This document shows, piece by piece, positions 1 through 23,552 of a stretch of DNA of 64,000 bases. The stretch lies in NCBI RefSeq assembly GCF_001540865.1, contig NC_033627.1, positions 2,775,200-2,839,199 of the forward strand, in the 5' to 3' direction. A program made the translations under genes and the position numbers. The stretch's first letter is position 1. Each line of letters starts with the position of its first letter. Under the pieces are notes generated by a model that made no database searches, was not told the origin of the DNA, and saw only the letters and a list, made by a program, of their open reading frames with translations. The stretch comes from Ananas comosus. Taxonomy: Eukaryota; Streptophyta; Magnoliopsida; Poales; Bromeliaceae.

Positions 1-522
1 AATATTTCGTTTCGTTTAATAAACGAGCCGAACACGAGCTGGGGTCAGTTCGCTCTTGTTCGGCTCGATAATAGCTCGAATACATATAATTTATATTTAT
101 ATATAAATAAATAATTATATATAATATATATTTTTATTATTTAATTTTTAGCAAAATAAAAATATAAAGGCGAGCTCAATTATAAAAAAACTTATTTATA
201 CGTAAAGTTTCAACTATTAGATCAAAGTCTAATAGATAAAATTTTATAAATTTATTTTTTATATATATTCAATCTAATTTTTTTAACTTATTGTTCGTTG
301 GCCAGCTCGTGAGCCAACCCGTGTTCGACTCGTTTATTAATGAGCCGAACACAAGCTAAATTTTTCGGCTCGATACTTTAACGAGCTAGCTCGTGTTCGG
401 CTCGTTTATTAAACTAGCCAAACACGAGCTGGCTCCAGCTCGCTCGTGTTCGGCTCGTTTATTAAACTAGCCAAACACGAGCTGGCTCCAGCTCGCTCGT
501 GTTCGGCTCGTTTACACCCCTA
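1..522 (-). mobile_element. hAT-type miniature element, truncated by window start
   Basis: Terminal part of a non-autonomous element rich in GGCTCGTTTA / TAAACGAGCC palindromes. Its right end, TTTACACCCCTA at 511-522, is the reverse complement of the left end of the element at 43419. The AT-rich middle (about 100-290) matches that copy in opposite orientation. A block of about 54 bp containing TTATTAAACTAGCC occurs twice in tandem between about 393 and 500. The other end lies outside the window, so no target duplication can be checked. It has no coding capacity. Confidence 0.75.
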
Positions 523-714
523 ACTGTGAGCCTTGGTTCGGTTTCTACTTTATTTTTAGGAGAGTGTTTCAATTCATTTTATAAATACTGGATCGACTTT
601 ATTATAAATTTAAAAAAATTATAAAATTTAATTCCTAAATACTTTAAGTATTGTTCCATCATAAAAATTTACTTATGTGATTTTACTGATAAAAGTATAA
701 GAGCCCTACTCTCT

Positions 715-718
<4 letters not shown>

Positions 719-757
<39 letters not shown>
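719..757. repeat. (AT)n microsatellite
   Basis: Near-perfect AT dinucleotide run directly before the first small inverted-repeat element upstream of XRN4. Confidence 0.9.
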
Positions 758-764
<7 letters not shown>

Positions 765-773
765 TATTATAAA

Positions 774-992
774 TGAGCTCCTATGCTTTTAAAGTACTAA
801 GTTATTGGTGCTTGTAATTTTTAGCCGTTTGGATTTCAGGATGTGCGTATGATGATATAGCCCCCTAGGGTTTGAGTGGGTGGTTGTTGAATAGTATAAT
901 CTAACGGTTAAAAATGATTAAGGAGTAGATCTAACAGTAAAAAATTTACAAGCACCATGCTTGGTGCTTTTACAAGCCCATAGCGGACTCAC
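774..992. mobile_element. MITE, inverted partner of the copy at 1664
   Basis: Short element of about 220 bp with imperfect inverted ends (TGAGCTCCTATG on the left, CATAGCGGACTCA on the right). The interior has a block around GTTTGAGTGGGTGG that appears inverted at 1740-1800 within the next copy. No open frame. The family is assigned only by mutual similarity. Confidence 0.6.
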
Positions 993-1003
993 ATATATAA
1001 TAT

Positions 1004-1543
1004 AGAGTTGAGCGGAATACTATCGAGCAAACGGCTCCGTTGCCACCTATTTGTTTTCGATGATAGCCTCGAAAATGACGATCGGCACCGTTGAACATGA
1101 TCTACACCACTTAATATTCTAGAAATCAAATTTCATATTTTCCGATATTGTTCTCCTTGTTCATTCAATTGGGCGTAAAAATAAACGGCTGAAATGGAAT
1201 ATCTCTAAAAAAATAGATGATAGGAATTTTTGTATCAAGATCGAGAGTAATAGATCTTGTTCTAAATAATTTAAAGAATTTCTAACCAAAACAATTGATT
1301 TGGATAGCTTTACACCGTTAAACTAGAAAACGCCTCATATCTGCCATAAAATTACAAATTTTTGAAACCCTTTTGATCATTAGGTTAGATGATGTATGAA
1401 ATGATTTGAAATTTGGTTTCTAGATACTTCAAGTGTATAGATCCTGTTCAATGGTGCCGTGGCGATCGTCAATTTAAAGATTCATCGTCGAAACAAATGG
1501 TCAAACGGAGCCAGTTTGCTACCGATAGCATTCTAGCTCAACT
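1004..1543. mobile_element. MITE with GAGTTGAGC-type inverted ends
   Basis: Left end AGAGTTGAGCGGAATACTAT and right end ATAGCATTCTAGCTCAACT are inverted repeats of each other. The pattern GAGTTGRG-TAGAATACTAT also forms the ends of the elements at 58349-59476 and 60411-60660. That points to one dispersed non-autonomous DNA transposon family. No coding capacity is visible. Confidence 0.65.
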
Positions 1544-1663
1544 AACTCTTCTCTCTCTCCATCTCTCTAGAGATTCGCCACCTCCCTCTTCTCTCTCTCT
1601 CTCATCTCTCTCTCCTCATCTCTCTCTATACTATATATATATAATATATATAATATATATAAT

Positions 1664-1884
1664 CTGGCTACTATGCTATTAACACACGAAGCATTGTGCT
1701 ACAATTTTCCGCATTAGATCTACCTTTTGATCATTTTCACCCGTTAGATCATACTATTCAACCCAACCACCCATCAACCCTAGGGGAGAGATATAATCCT
1801 ATCCGCACATTTCTTAATCTAATGGTCAACAAACTTGATAGCATCAATGGCTTGGTGCCTATTAATATATAGTACGCTAGTTCT
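1664..1884. mobile_element. MITE, inverted partner of the copy at 774
   Basis: About 220 bp. The ends CTGGCTACTATGCTATTAA and TTAATATATAGTACGCTAG are imperfect inverted repeats. Internal sequence matches the 774-992 element on the opposite strand. It lies about 500 bp upstream of the XRN4 start codon. Confidence 0.55.
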
Positions 1885-2392
1885 ATATATATATATATAA
1901 TATATATATATGTGGTCCAACGGTGTAAAATAAAAAGGACTAAAACATAAACAAATAGCAAATAAAATTCAGAATAAAATAAATTAAATAATCTACTATT
2001 TTTATTTTTATTATAAATTAAATTTGACTTGGGTAGTATCACTTCCCATTCACCCGTGTAAAGTGTAAACAGATCTCCTTTTTTTTTTTCTTTTTTTTTG
2101 ACCTTTTTACAAAACGTACGTAAGTACTTCATACCGCTAGAGTCGTACATCTTAACTGGTTCAAACGAACCGAGGCGACCCAAAACTCAGTAGCCGAGTC
2201 AAGCAATAACTCGTGACTCGGCGATTCGTGACTCGTTCGCCTCGCCGCCCCTTCTATACCTTTCGACGCTCTTCCTCCTCTCCCCCATCGGGGCGAAATC
2301 GGCATCGAAGAAGAAGAAGTAGAGAGAGATCGAGAGAGAGAGAGAGGGAGAGTAAAAGAGAGAGAGAGGAAGAAGAAGACGAAGGATCCGCC

Positions 2393-13243
<10,851 letters not shown>

Positions 13244-13888
13244 GTCATAGCGCCTTCCACTATGGTTTCTCCCTTAATGTTAAAAAACAAAACAAAATGG
13301 ATAGAAGCCCCTGCTTTTTATGCATATGTGACATATTTGGTGACGGGGATGAGAGATCATTTACTTATTTATAGAAGCAAAAACTGCTGTGGGAAAGCGT
13401 TCTGCTGTTGGGGGGGTTGTTTCTTGTTAGATTGTATATCAGCACCAATCGAATGAGATGAATTAACAAGATCATTGTTGTGCAAGCAAATCTGAAATAT
13501 TTCCATCCATTTACTCGAGAAAGGCACGCATCTTCACCAATGCTCAAAGAGCGAGAGGGTCTCATCCATCGCCTATGTAAAATTTGACCGTTTCATGACT
13601 GCATGTTGGAATTCAAACTGAACTATATGTCACTTTGTTTTCAATCATATAAAGCATTTGAATTGCCAATCTATATCATTACTAGCAAGCAAGTTTTTTT
13701 GTTTTTTAATACCAATCTCAGCTTTATACGATACAAGGATTCGAACTAACAAGCGCGTCTTTTGAGCATTATCAAACGTTTGGAAACTGAAGACCAAAAT
13801 AAGTTCCATCCGTGTGTTATTTAGATACAATAGAGGCAGGCCTACTGCTAGTTTCCCCGTCCCAAACGTTTCCTGCATCAATTAAGAT
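13244..13888. other. Convergent spacer, XRN4 and glyoxalase 3' UTRs
   Basis: 645 bp between two convergent stop codons. It should contain both 3' untranslated regions and polyadenylation signals. No conserved open frame or repeat was recognised. Confidence 0.6.
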
Positions 13889-14617
13889 TTAGGAATCTCC
13901 CCAGTTTCCTACCTCTATGCCATTACCTGAAAACAAATACGGTAGAATTAATAGGAGGTATATAAATGAGATGACAGAGGCAAATTATCCTCGCCAAAGC
14001 TTATTTGTGACGAATTACATGAAGCATTCATTCCTTGCAAAAAAACAAAAGTCCTTGCAAAAAAATAAATAAATGCAAAAAAAAAAAAAAAAAATCTTGC
14101 TAGATAGATAGTGAAATGGCTAGAAAAAGAGCTCCAGAGACGACGATCAAAGTGCGCCCTAAAATTGGACTTTAAATGGTTTGAACTCTATCCCAATTAA
14201 CCCCTTGTTACTTATTACAAGTGTTGTTGTTTTTTTTTTTTTTTTTTAAAAAAATTTGGGTGGGTTCATTAGTACCTCTATGGAAAACCCCTAAAAATAA
14301 TTTTTTAAAAAAATAAATAAATAGGCATAAAATAATGACAAGAAAGAAACCCTAAACTCACCGTCGGGATCGAAGAAGAACACTTGCTTCGTCCTCCCAT
14401 CGGGCTGCGTCTTCTCGAACGTCTCAATCCCCCTCTCCTAACCAAAACAAATGGATAAGTAAAACAAAAAATTGCAACTTTTTGAGCGCCAGACCCCAAT
14501 AGCGGAGCCTAAGGAGGGGGAAAGGAGGCACCTTTAGGGTTCGCACGAAGGCGTCGTAGTTGGAGACGGCGAAGGACACGTGGTGGCCCCTGGGGAGCTC
14601 CTTGGGATCCGCTACTA

Positions 14618-14650
<33 letters not shown>

Positions 14651-14879
14651 AGTAGGGGCTCACGGGGAGCTTGGATTCGGGGTTCCGCTCGATGATGTGG
14701 AGGGAGAGGGGGGATCGCGGGATGCGGAGCCACGCCACCGCGAAGTCCCCGAATTTGGGGGCTCCGACGCGCTCGAACCCTAGCACCTCCGCGTAGAACG
14801 CGGCGAGGCGCTCCACGTCGCTCGTCTCCCGCGCGATGTGGTGGAGCCGCACCCCTTCGGCGATCGCCGACCCCGCCAT
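13889..14879 (-). CDS. Glyoxalase I-like VOC-superfamily protein
   Basis: Three exons, 14879-14532, 14437-14362 and 13926-13889, give 153 aa ending GNGIEVGNWGDS. Single vicinal-oxygen-chelate fold with two beta-alpha-beta-beta-beta modules. Likely metal ligands are H14 (RLHHIA), E64 (HIIERNP), H100 (GHHVSF) and E146 (GNGIEV). Segments YAEVLGFERV and FFFDPDGNGIEV are typical of plant lactoylglutathione lyase-like proteins. The family detoxifies methylglyoxal or acts on other small substrates, and the exact reaction cannot be read from sequence. An alanine run at residues 79-85 is a local expansion. The start is the ATG just before AGSAIAEGV. An upstream in-frame ATG would add only low-complexity residues encoded by the ATT repeat. 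It converges on XRN4, 645 bp apart. Confidence 0.85.
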
Positions 14880-15005
14880 CGATGGAGGAGGAGGAGGGTG
14901 GAGGAGGGAGGAGGATGATGGAGATTGGGCGATGGATTCGTAGCGTGCTGTTGGAGTGGAGAACTGGAGCGGCGAGGGTAATAAAAGGAAGAGATTAGAG
15001 AGGGG

Positions 15006-15006
<1 letters not shown>

Positions 15007-15045
<39 letters not shown>
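15007..15045. repeat. (ATT)n microsatellite in glyoxalase leader
   Basis: About 13 perfect ATT units, roughly 130 bp upstream of the glyoxalase ATG on the coding-strand side. It is probably in the 5' UTR or core promoter and likely length-polymorphic. Confidence 0.85.
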
Positions 15046-15079
15046 GTGTATAGCGAAGGCGCTCGATAGAGGGACACTT

Positions 15080-16313
15080 GGAGTGGCCTCGGTCACCACA
15101 CGTGTGATTAACCTGTGTTAAAGATTTATTTAAGCCAAGGAGGTTGTGCTATATATTTTTTTAGCATAAAATGTTACGGCGATGCATGCATACCTAAACT
15201 ACGCGTCATTTCAATTTGAATCATATTGAATAAGCCAACAATATTTTAATTTTAAATTTTAAATATTATTATAAGAATTAAATAAAATATACTAATTAAG
15301 CTAAAAAGATAAAAGAGGTATTAAAATTTTCAAAATTAAAGTACCATTGTTAGACGTAAATCAAATAAGAAAGATAAATTCTCTATATTTTTAGTAAATA
15401 TTTATTATTTTAGCTTTAGATGTGTCAATGATAAGAAAGTTATACTATTTTTTTTTATTTTTTTAAAAAAATAGATAGCACGCTATCCGCTTCGTTTATT
15501 TTATTTAGAAATAAATTTAGCTAGAAATGTGAATCAATTAGAATTCGAATTTGGGTCTCGAGTACCAACCATCGAGCCATTTGTCTTATTAGCACAATTC
15601 TAATACGATGGATATGTTTTATGCTGATAAAAACTTAGATTCTTTGGTTTAACGATTTCTACGTTGTCACCTACTTTTTGTTTAGTAATATTTATTTGAG
15701 GTATTAGTTTGAACAGTAAAAAAAATTGACTGCGTATAAAAAATCATGCAGACAATCTACAACGAGACAAAACTAGTTATTTACATTAGAAGTGATATGT
15801 CGCAGACCCGATTTACTAAATTAATTTGGTGAATTTGGTTAAATTGGCTGATAAATAATAACTAACTTTAATAAATCTGTCTGTCGTAATTTCAGAACCG
15901 TTAGTATTATTATCGTCCTTATTTTAAAGCCGATAATTTTATTAAACCATATTATAATCCTCATAAAATTGCGGACATGTATTTTTATTAAACAATTTGA
16001 AATAATTTTATATCATAATGACAATGGAAAAAAAAGGAAACGTAATCATATCAAAGGATAATAAAAATTGCAATGCAGCTTTGTAGAAAGCTGTGGTGGC
16101 ATCTTATCATTGATCATAATTTCTTCATTTACATTGCAGTTGCCAATGCAGAAAGTACGAAAAAAAATCACTCTCTTTTCTTTTATTCTCCTCTCTCGAC
16201 TACAGACTGAACAATTTACACAATTACATTTCCATCCTACGTACGAGGCTGAAGGCTTTAAACACTTATTTGCGGAAATGGCTAACGTATATGTTGGAAA
16301 AGATTGTGGTTCA
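15080..16313. other. AT-rich intergenic spacer
   Basis: Between the glyoxalase promoter and the PQT3-like stop codon. No gene was recognised. It contains one copy (15487-15580) of a repeat shared with 17717-17815, and otherwise AT-rich unique-looking sequence. Confidence 0.6.
15487..15580 (+). repeat. Dispersed repeat, copy 1
   Basis: About 95 bp from CCGCTTCGTTTATTTTATTT to GAGTACCAACCATCGAGC. It recurs in the same orientation at 17717-17815 with scattered substitutions. Probably a short fragment of a dispersed element; the class was not determined. Confidence 0.7.
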
Positions 16314-16715
16314 TCAAGCCCTTGTCGCAATGCCGACCGCCTCCCCGCCTTGCCGCCGCCGCCTCTTGAAATGCAGGTCGTCGTGCGTGGCCTTACTGCG
16401 TCTCCGACCATCACTTGTATACTTTGGCGTGCGCTCGTATTCTTTGAATCTGTTCAGCTGCTTCGACTCCTCAGATGGCTCTCTCCCCCTCTTTTTCTGG
16501 AGGTAACGTTCACTCCCTGAGCTTGTGGGCACTTCGAGATCTCTGCGGGGCGAACTTCTCCGGCCATTGGTCCGCATATTGGTGGAGTTTGGAGCCGACC
16601 TCTCGGGCTGCCTGGGCCGTTCAGCAGGTGCAGCTCCAGGTGGTGGTAAACCCTGCAATTGAAAAACAATTATTGTAGGGAGTTTAGTAAAATGCCTATG
16701 GGAGGAGGTTACGAG

Positions 16716-16771
<56 letters not shown>

Positions 16772-19700
16772 AGTCACTTGCTCATGCAGCATCAGACGAG
16801 TAATGTACAGCATGGGCCGAGGATGGGCCGATTCGCAAACGGATTTAATCAAAGAGCGGCCTATTTGTTGTCGGTTTTTATTTTATTTTATTTTATTTTA
16901 TTTGGAAACAAGACGGCGGACTCCCCTCCTAAATCCTTGATACCAAATACTCACAAATATTTTATTACGTATAAAAGCCAAGAGTACAAGCGCCTCTATT
17001 GCATAAACATATTTAGAGGAGACTGAACCCATGATCTCGAGCGCCTCTTTGATTGAATCTGCTCTGATCCCCAGAAAGGAGATCTGGTCTCGGGTACATC
17101 ATTTGGTTAATGAACAACCAAGGATCTAGACGCAATTTTAATTGTTTGGCTTTTAGGACTTTGCTTTATTCAACTCACCTTTCTCCAGCAGAGCTGTTAA
17201 ATAGAGATATTTAAAATTGTTTTCTTGTTTTTTCTTAAAAAAAAGAGAGCTGTTTGGAGGAGTGCCCCTTAATTGAAGAACCTTAACAATTTCGCGCACT
17301 TAAATAAAATTGCCTTTGCAAATTAGAAAGTAACAAACAATAATAATAAAAGGCATGCAAAATAGAAGTAGAGGTACCCTTCGGCCAAAAACTCCAAATA
17401 CACTGCCTAAACAGGCAGGTTGAAAACAAAATACTAACTATACAAGAAATAAAATAATAATAAGTATTATACCCGCAAATCCAAAAATGTACAAACTCTA
17501 ATATTGATGATGCGTAAAAGTTAAGGTAACAATGATTTATATCAAAAAGAAGCGAGGCTATTTTACTTTTTTAACATTCGTTCATGTTGTTATGAAATTG
17601 CCCGAAGACCCCGCGGGATGCGAGCTGAAATCCTCGGTGTTTAAAAAGCAGAAGTGAAAGTTTTAATCAACCTCTGGGATAACCTCCCTGGCAACAACCA
17701 AGGGCGTAGCATATAACCCGCTTCATTTATTTTATTTAAAGATAAATTTAGTTGAAAATATAAGTCAACTAAAATTCGAATTTAAAATCTGAGTACCAAC
17801 TATCAAGCTTTTTAACATAGTGAGTGGTGTTAAGTGTGAATACTCCTCTCTAGGTGCTTCGGTGCCTGATTAAACATCATGTAACTCGCACAACCACGGC
17901 AAAAGTAGACCAAGTAAAACAGGAGAGAGAGAGAAAGAGAGAGAGAATATACCCCACAGCGGTACAGTAGAATAATAAAAACAACAAAAAAGAAGAGGGG
18001 AAAAAAACACTGCGCGCGACCACACACACACACACACAGAGACAAGCTGCCCGCCATGGAGAAAGACAAATAAAATATCCAGCAGCAACAATAAAGATAA
18101 GTCTTCTACCTATCTTCGTAGGCTCGTCTACAGTTAAAGACCATACAGTACATAACAGAGAAATTAGTATACAGTGAGAAGTAGGACATACATGTTTTAA
18201 CCGCGTCGCATTAGCATTTATCTCCCCGTTTCTGAAACTCTCCCTGCGGACAAAAAAACAAGCAACAAGAGTCAATCAACCATGAACACAAATGCAAAGG
18301 GAAATATACGATCAAAAGGAACGGCCAAAGAGGCTAGTTATCGCTGCACAAAAAAGGGGACCCACAGTGTACGAATAGATTGCTTTCAATCAACTAACTA
18401 AGATCACTACTTTGAGAACAGCTCAAAAACAGGGGATTACTTGACATGCATCAGTTAAAAGCTCATCCCGAGCTACATCTATCAGTTCAAACAACTTGGT
18501 TCGAAACAAATTGAACTGTTAAGCCAGACTCAGATCACAGCAGATTAAGTATCCAATCTCTAAAATGTATGTTACGATAAACGAATTCATTGTTATTTCC
18601 TCCTTGTTAAGTGAAATGGCTTATATTGCTGACAAGAACATAAATTGAGCACGGTTCAGATCAATAGCAGTAAGAAACTTTCACCGGCCCCACGTACCTT
18701 TGACCGACAGATGAATAACCTTGCATTCCATAGGATCCTTGAGGTAGGATATTGCCAACAAGAACATCGAGGGGGGCAGACGAATAACCCGTATAAGGCA
18801 CGCTAGCCATATGTGGAGTCATGTAAGCATCAAATCCCCCAGGAAACCCACCAGAAGCCCAATAGGGATTATAAGATGCCTGATGAACTGGGAAATTAAC
18901 CCAATTTCCAGCACCAATATCAGGAAAGCCAGACCATTGCATGTTGACAGCCGCAAAGTCTACAGAGAATCAAAAAAGCAAAATCATATTGGCATCAACT
19001 TTGTGGGGGGCCGGGAAAAACATCATAACTCAAGAACTACATTCCATCAAATTGTCATCTGGTACTGCTATTACTATACACAACAAATAGAAAAATCTCA
19101 GAAGCAACGAACTTACCGCTCTCTGTCGAGTTTGTTTTCTTCTTCTTCTTCTTTCCTGCCAAATCAGAACAAAATACAGTCGTAAATGTGTGTCAGAATC
19201 ACCGGTAACATAGTAGTCATTGTATAAAACAATTGAACAAAACCCACACCAACATTTTTTGCATTTCTAATAATAATCTGATAAATGTCATTCATTAGAG
19301 CTTAAAAAGAAATCAAATACTGGTACATCTACCCACCTTGCTCATTGTTGAGCACCTTTTCCTTTACTACTCCGGAAGTTGCTGCACTCTGTTGTGGCTT
19401 AGATTTAGTTCCACTCATCAGTTGTGACGTCGATTCAAGCAAATCAATAGTTTCCGCAGCTTTCTCCCGAGACTTTCTTGCACAATTACTATCTGGCGCA
19501 ATCATATTGCCTTCCTTTGTACTCGGAGAATCCTCAACAGAGTTTTGCTTCAGTTCAGATTCCGAAGCTGCAGCGAGAGTGGAAGGAGGAGCTTTGTGCT
19601 TAACACAACAAGCTGATTCCACATCTGGAAAGAAATGGATGAATTACACAATGCCACCGAAAAAAGGAAAATAGCTAGACTTACCAAAGAATGTTGCATA

Positions 19701-22700
19701 CCTTGAATTTGCAATTGGCTTTGGGAATTCTCTGTGGTTGTGGACTTGCTACTGCTCTTTGACGCTACCATGTTAATTATCGTATCCCTAAGTGTTTTAT
19801 TAGGAACAAGATCATCTGCTAGGATATTTGTAGCTCCGCAAATGCACATTGATCTCAAAAGGATGTATTCTCTGATGCCTGCTCAAATAAACTAACATTA
19901 GTTTTGCCCGCACATATCAAATATGAAAACTGGAGAGTAACAATTTAGGATCCGGTGCAAATTTGTTTCACTCAAATCGAATGATCTAGATCTGTATGCC
20001 GATATAGGCAAATTATGCAGGTAAATGATGACGAAATGCTATATCATTAACTACTATTTTCCTATTAGATGAATATCACCAATTTCTAATTGCAGAAACT
20101 GCACTACTACTAACTGCTGTTTAGCTACATCACAATTTTGTGATTTATGAATGTTGTTGTGACTTTGCATAAAAGCATGTGAGGTAACAGGATTTTAAAG
20201 TATTAGCGCTTCATCCACCATCTGTTTTATGAGAATTAGAGTATGGGTGAAGGGCCTCCAATCATGCAATGTTTCTTATTTTATTTTATTTTATTTTATT
20301 TTTGTTGAGAACTTGATAGTATTCTACTGCTTCATTCATTTAGAAAGTGAACTCGACTACATAGTGAGGCAACCAAGCCTCTAACAAAAGGAAGAAAAGG
20401 GAAGGAAGAGACCTACAAAACATCACGTATGAGAGAGAGTAAAAAGACTAGTCTTAAACCAAAGAACCAGAGGACCAGAGGGTACATTGCACATATTTAT
20501 CCGAGAGGTCCCAAGAAGTACGGACGTCCGCTGAGATCTGTCTCTGTGAGTGTTTTCTCTTTTGGAAAATTCGTCTATTTCATCTATTTTATTTTATTTT
20601 GTTGTTATTATTATTATTTTTTACAGTATCAGCTATCAAGATCAAAACCAAGGAAATAGGTCATCAATTTGGTGGTGTAGCATTAAGACATAGACTTTTT
20701 GACCATGTATAATATCTGGGTAGAAAATCCACTCTATTAAGGCCCACTTACATTTGTCGCAGAAACTACCAAAACAGCACTTGGTGGTTAACACCGCATC
20801 TGTCATCACTCTTTTACACAATGGACAGTGCAGTTCCACTGGCAGGTCAGCAGCAAAACATGTGGTTGGCAATCCCTCAATTTCCTTCTCAAAAGCAGCT
20901 CTGCATAAATTCCAAACAGTCCACTCAGTTATCATGTAGATCATAAGGTACAATATACTTAATTAAAATAGAATGCTGTATTTATCTTCTTACTCATTCG
21001 GCTTCAGAACAGCAACAGCACCTCCCGGCAATGCATAAGAGCCATCTGAATTTGACACCAACATTGACTGTGGAATGCCAGTCGGAGGTTTCAATCTTTT
21101 AATATCATAAGCAGGGTCGCCATTAGTTGGGCAATGCTGAATGAAATGGCCTAAAGAATAAACATAATTAATATCATGGAGTCAACATACGATTGATAAA
21201 CCAACACAAAAGAGCAGCAAATAACAGGAAGGCTCAAGATGGAATCAGCATACCAGGCACATTACATCTATGACAGACATAGCCTGAAGGTGGTGTCTTG
21301 CGCTCCAGTCCAACTCGACCTTCAATTTTAACAGATTGTGAGTTACAACGCCTAGCAAAATGTATGTACAGACCCTATACCTATACTGATATCGTGATTT
21401 GATCCTTGAACTTTTAACTTAAACTTTAGTCCCTAAACTTTCTCATGTATTGCACTATACTCCCAGCAAAAAAAAAAAAAAAATCAATTTTTTTTTGATA
21501 AAATGGCCATAAACCTCTTCTATAAAATACTCACTCATTTCAACTTTTACTTCTCAAGAGGGTGATGCCAGCTAGTTTTTTTTTTTTCTTTTTTTTAAAA
21601 CACTCAGGAAGTATAGTCCAACATATGTGAAAGTTCAAAGACAAAGGAATTAAAGTATTTTAAGCGAAAAGTACAAGGAACAAGCCAGTATGCTATAAGA
21701 CTTTCCATATATTTATACTTCAAAAGAAAATATAGGTACAAATTGCACACTTCTAGACCTTTAATAAGCGAACTTGTAAAAAGCCTTCTAATTCTAATAA
21801 AGTGTATATTTCAAATATAACAGTTTATTCCATACTAGTGGGACTCATGTAATTGAGAAAATTATATGCGAAGCTAACTCATGCCAAATTGTCTCATAGA
21901 TTCATACAATCAATGCTTCACAACTTATCGGGAGTAACTAAGCAATGAAAGTTTGTCAACTAACTCACTAGAAACAAATTAACATATTTCAGACTTCAAA
22001 ACAAGACAAAACTGAATAATAGAAACAAAACATTCAAGAATTCTCCATGGCATGCATACTCACGCTGCTTTCAGGGAATAAGAAACATAGTAAATTAGTA
22101 ATACATTGACATAGTAAAATATTGCAATTTATGTAAGTGACAAGACAAACATACTCATACACAATTGTCAATACAAGGGAAAGTGTTTAGAAGTTACCGG
22201 AATTAAGTCCAGTTGTCATTCTTTTCACCATAGTGTGCTGAGAGCCCCTTCGAGACCCATACGAATCCAGTTTTTGACTGCACGAGTAACGTACCCAAAT
22301 TAAAAACATGTACGTCCATATGGCAATTGATATGCAAAAGATAACTGTAAGAAAATACACTTTGATATTTCTTTCTTTCTGTGTCTCATCAAACAAACTA
22401 ACCAAACACAATCACCAGAATGGTTAAATATTAAAACAAAGATAAAATGTCGAACCTGCTCCAATCGATAGCGGGTGTATCAACTAATGCCTTAATCTTT
22501 CGCTCCTCTTCAGTCTTATCTGTTGTCACTATATTTGGCAGTGGATCCTTAGGCATCTCAGATGCCGCCTCAATTGTAGTATATATATCATCCCCAAAGT
22601 CACCAAAATCAGGCTGCTCATACTGCAAGATGTATTGAAAATGCGACATGTCATTCATCCAATTACAATGGAAAGACATAAAATCAACCAAAGAAACTGA

Positions 22701-23552
22701 TACCGATTATCATTAAACAAGATTGGAAACTAAAAGATGCTTACAAGATTCACATCAGAAGTGTCAGGTATTAATGTACTACTGGTCGGTGAAAGATCTT
22801 GAAAGCTATTTTCTACAACTTGTAACCTGCAAATAGAGTGAAAAATTCTCAGTATTTCCGTGTTGCATACTATACCGTGACATTAGCCACTGCCCAATGC
22901 CTCAATGACAAAATGCTCAGCCCTAAATCAATTATAATGCAAAATTTGAATGATCATAATGTGCGATGGGGAAGGGTGTGAGGCGGCACTGCAGCAGTGG
23001 CAAGCAAATAACAGGTAGAGAGGGAAAAGAGGTTCAACAATTAATTATTAATTAATTGACATTAAAGTGGGAAATAATACTCGTTGCTTTTGGTTGAAAT
23101 AGGCTTCCGAGGGGGTCCGGGAACCCGGCGAATCAATACTGACGTATTTTTGGGTATCATAGTCTCTTCATCTACATATTCTGGATTTAACAAAATATAA
23201 AAAGATTACAGAATTAGTAATAGATTTCGCACCAACAAATGGGACAACCAAATAGAATTAAAGAAACTCAATTTTCCTCAGCAACACATGTAGCCAAACC
23301 TCAACTTTTAACATTCACAACACAAAAACAAGGATTTCACGTTACTTGCATTGATTAAGCAATTCACATCCGAACAAATAACCAACCTTCATTAGTCTGG
23401 GCATTGGCCACCACAAGATCAAAATCGGTACCACACCCAAGCCGTTTGCTTCTAAAAATCGCCTCTTTCAAATGAGCGAGAGAGATAAAAGGCCCAACAA
23501 CAGGAATAGATTCATAATCTTTTGCACTTTTGAATTTATAATACACAGCCAT
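16314..23552 (-). CDS. PQT3L: PQT3-like RBBP6-type E3 ubiquitin ligase
   Basis: Fourteen exons: 23552-23387, 23180-23081, 22826-22745, 22622-22456, 22277-22198, 21319-21254, 21150-20994, 20900-20752, 19878-19702, 19624-19337, 19155-19117, 18959-18698, 18243-18192, 16652-16314 (about 707 aa). The order is a DWNN ubiquitin-like domain at residues 1-78 (MAVYYKFKSAKDYESI..), a CCHC zinc knuckle with C214, C217, H222 and C227, a RING/U-box finger from C298-x2-C301 to CICGATNILADD, a Lys-rich linker, and a basic Arg/Ser tail. This is the RBBP6/SNIP1/PQT3 architecture. Arabidopsis PQT3 is an E3 ligase that restrains oxidative-stress tolerance. Weak points are the acceptor of exon 6, and the 52-nt exon 13, which is not clearly like the family and could be wrong or diverged. 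A missing exon in the 1.5-kb last intron is possible. Upstream (23700-24100) is GC-rich leader/promoter. Confidence 0.85.
16716..16770. repeat. 55-bp homopolymer A run
   Basis: Uninterrupted A tract just upstream (in sense direction) of the last PQT3-like exon, so it reads as a T tract in the pre-mRNA intron near the 3' splice site. Runs this long are commonly mis-sized in assemblies. Confidence 0.9.
17717..17815 (+). repeat. Dispersed repeat, copy 2
   Basis: Second copy of the 15487-15580 repeat, within the last intron of the PQT3-like gene. Same orientation, with shared CCGCTTC-TTTATTTTATTTA and GAGTACCAACYATC blocks. Confidence 0.7.
21405..21690. repeat. Foldback repeat in PQT3-like intron
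   Basis: Left arm GATCCTTGAACTTTTAACTT..GCACTATAC and right arm GTATAGTCCAACATATG..AAAAGTACAAGGAACAAG are imperfect inverted repeats around an A/T-rich loop. It lies in the intron between exons 5 and 6. MITE-like, with no coding capacity. Confidence 0.55.

Noticed and set aside
13730..13750. GGATTCGAAC motif resembling a tRNA/SINE B box on the minus strand
   Set aside because: No matching A box at the right spacing, no cloverleaf, and no poly-A-type tail. Treated as chance.
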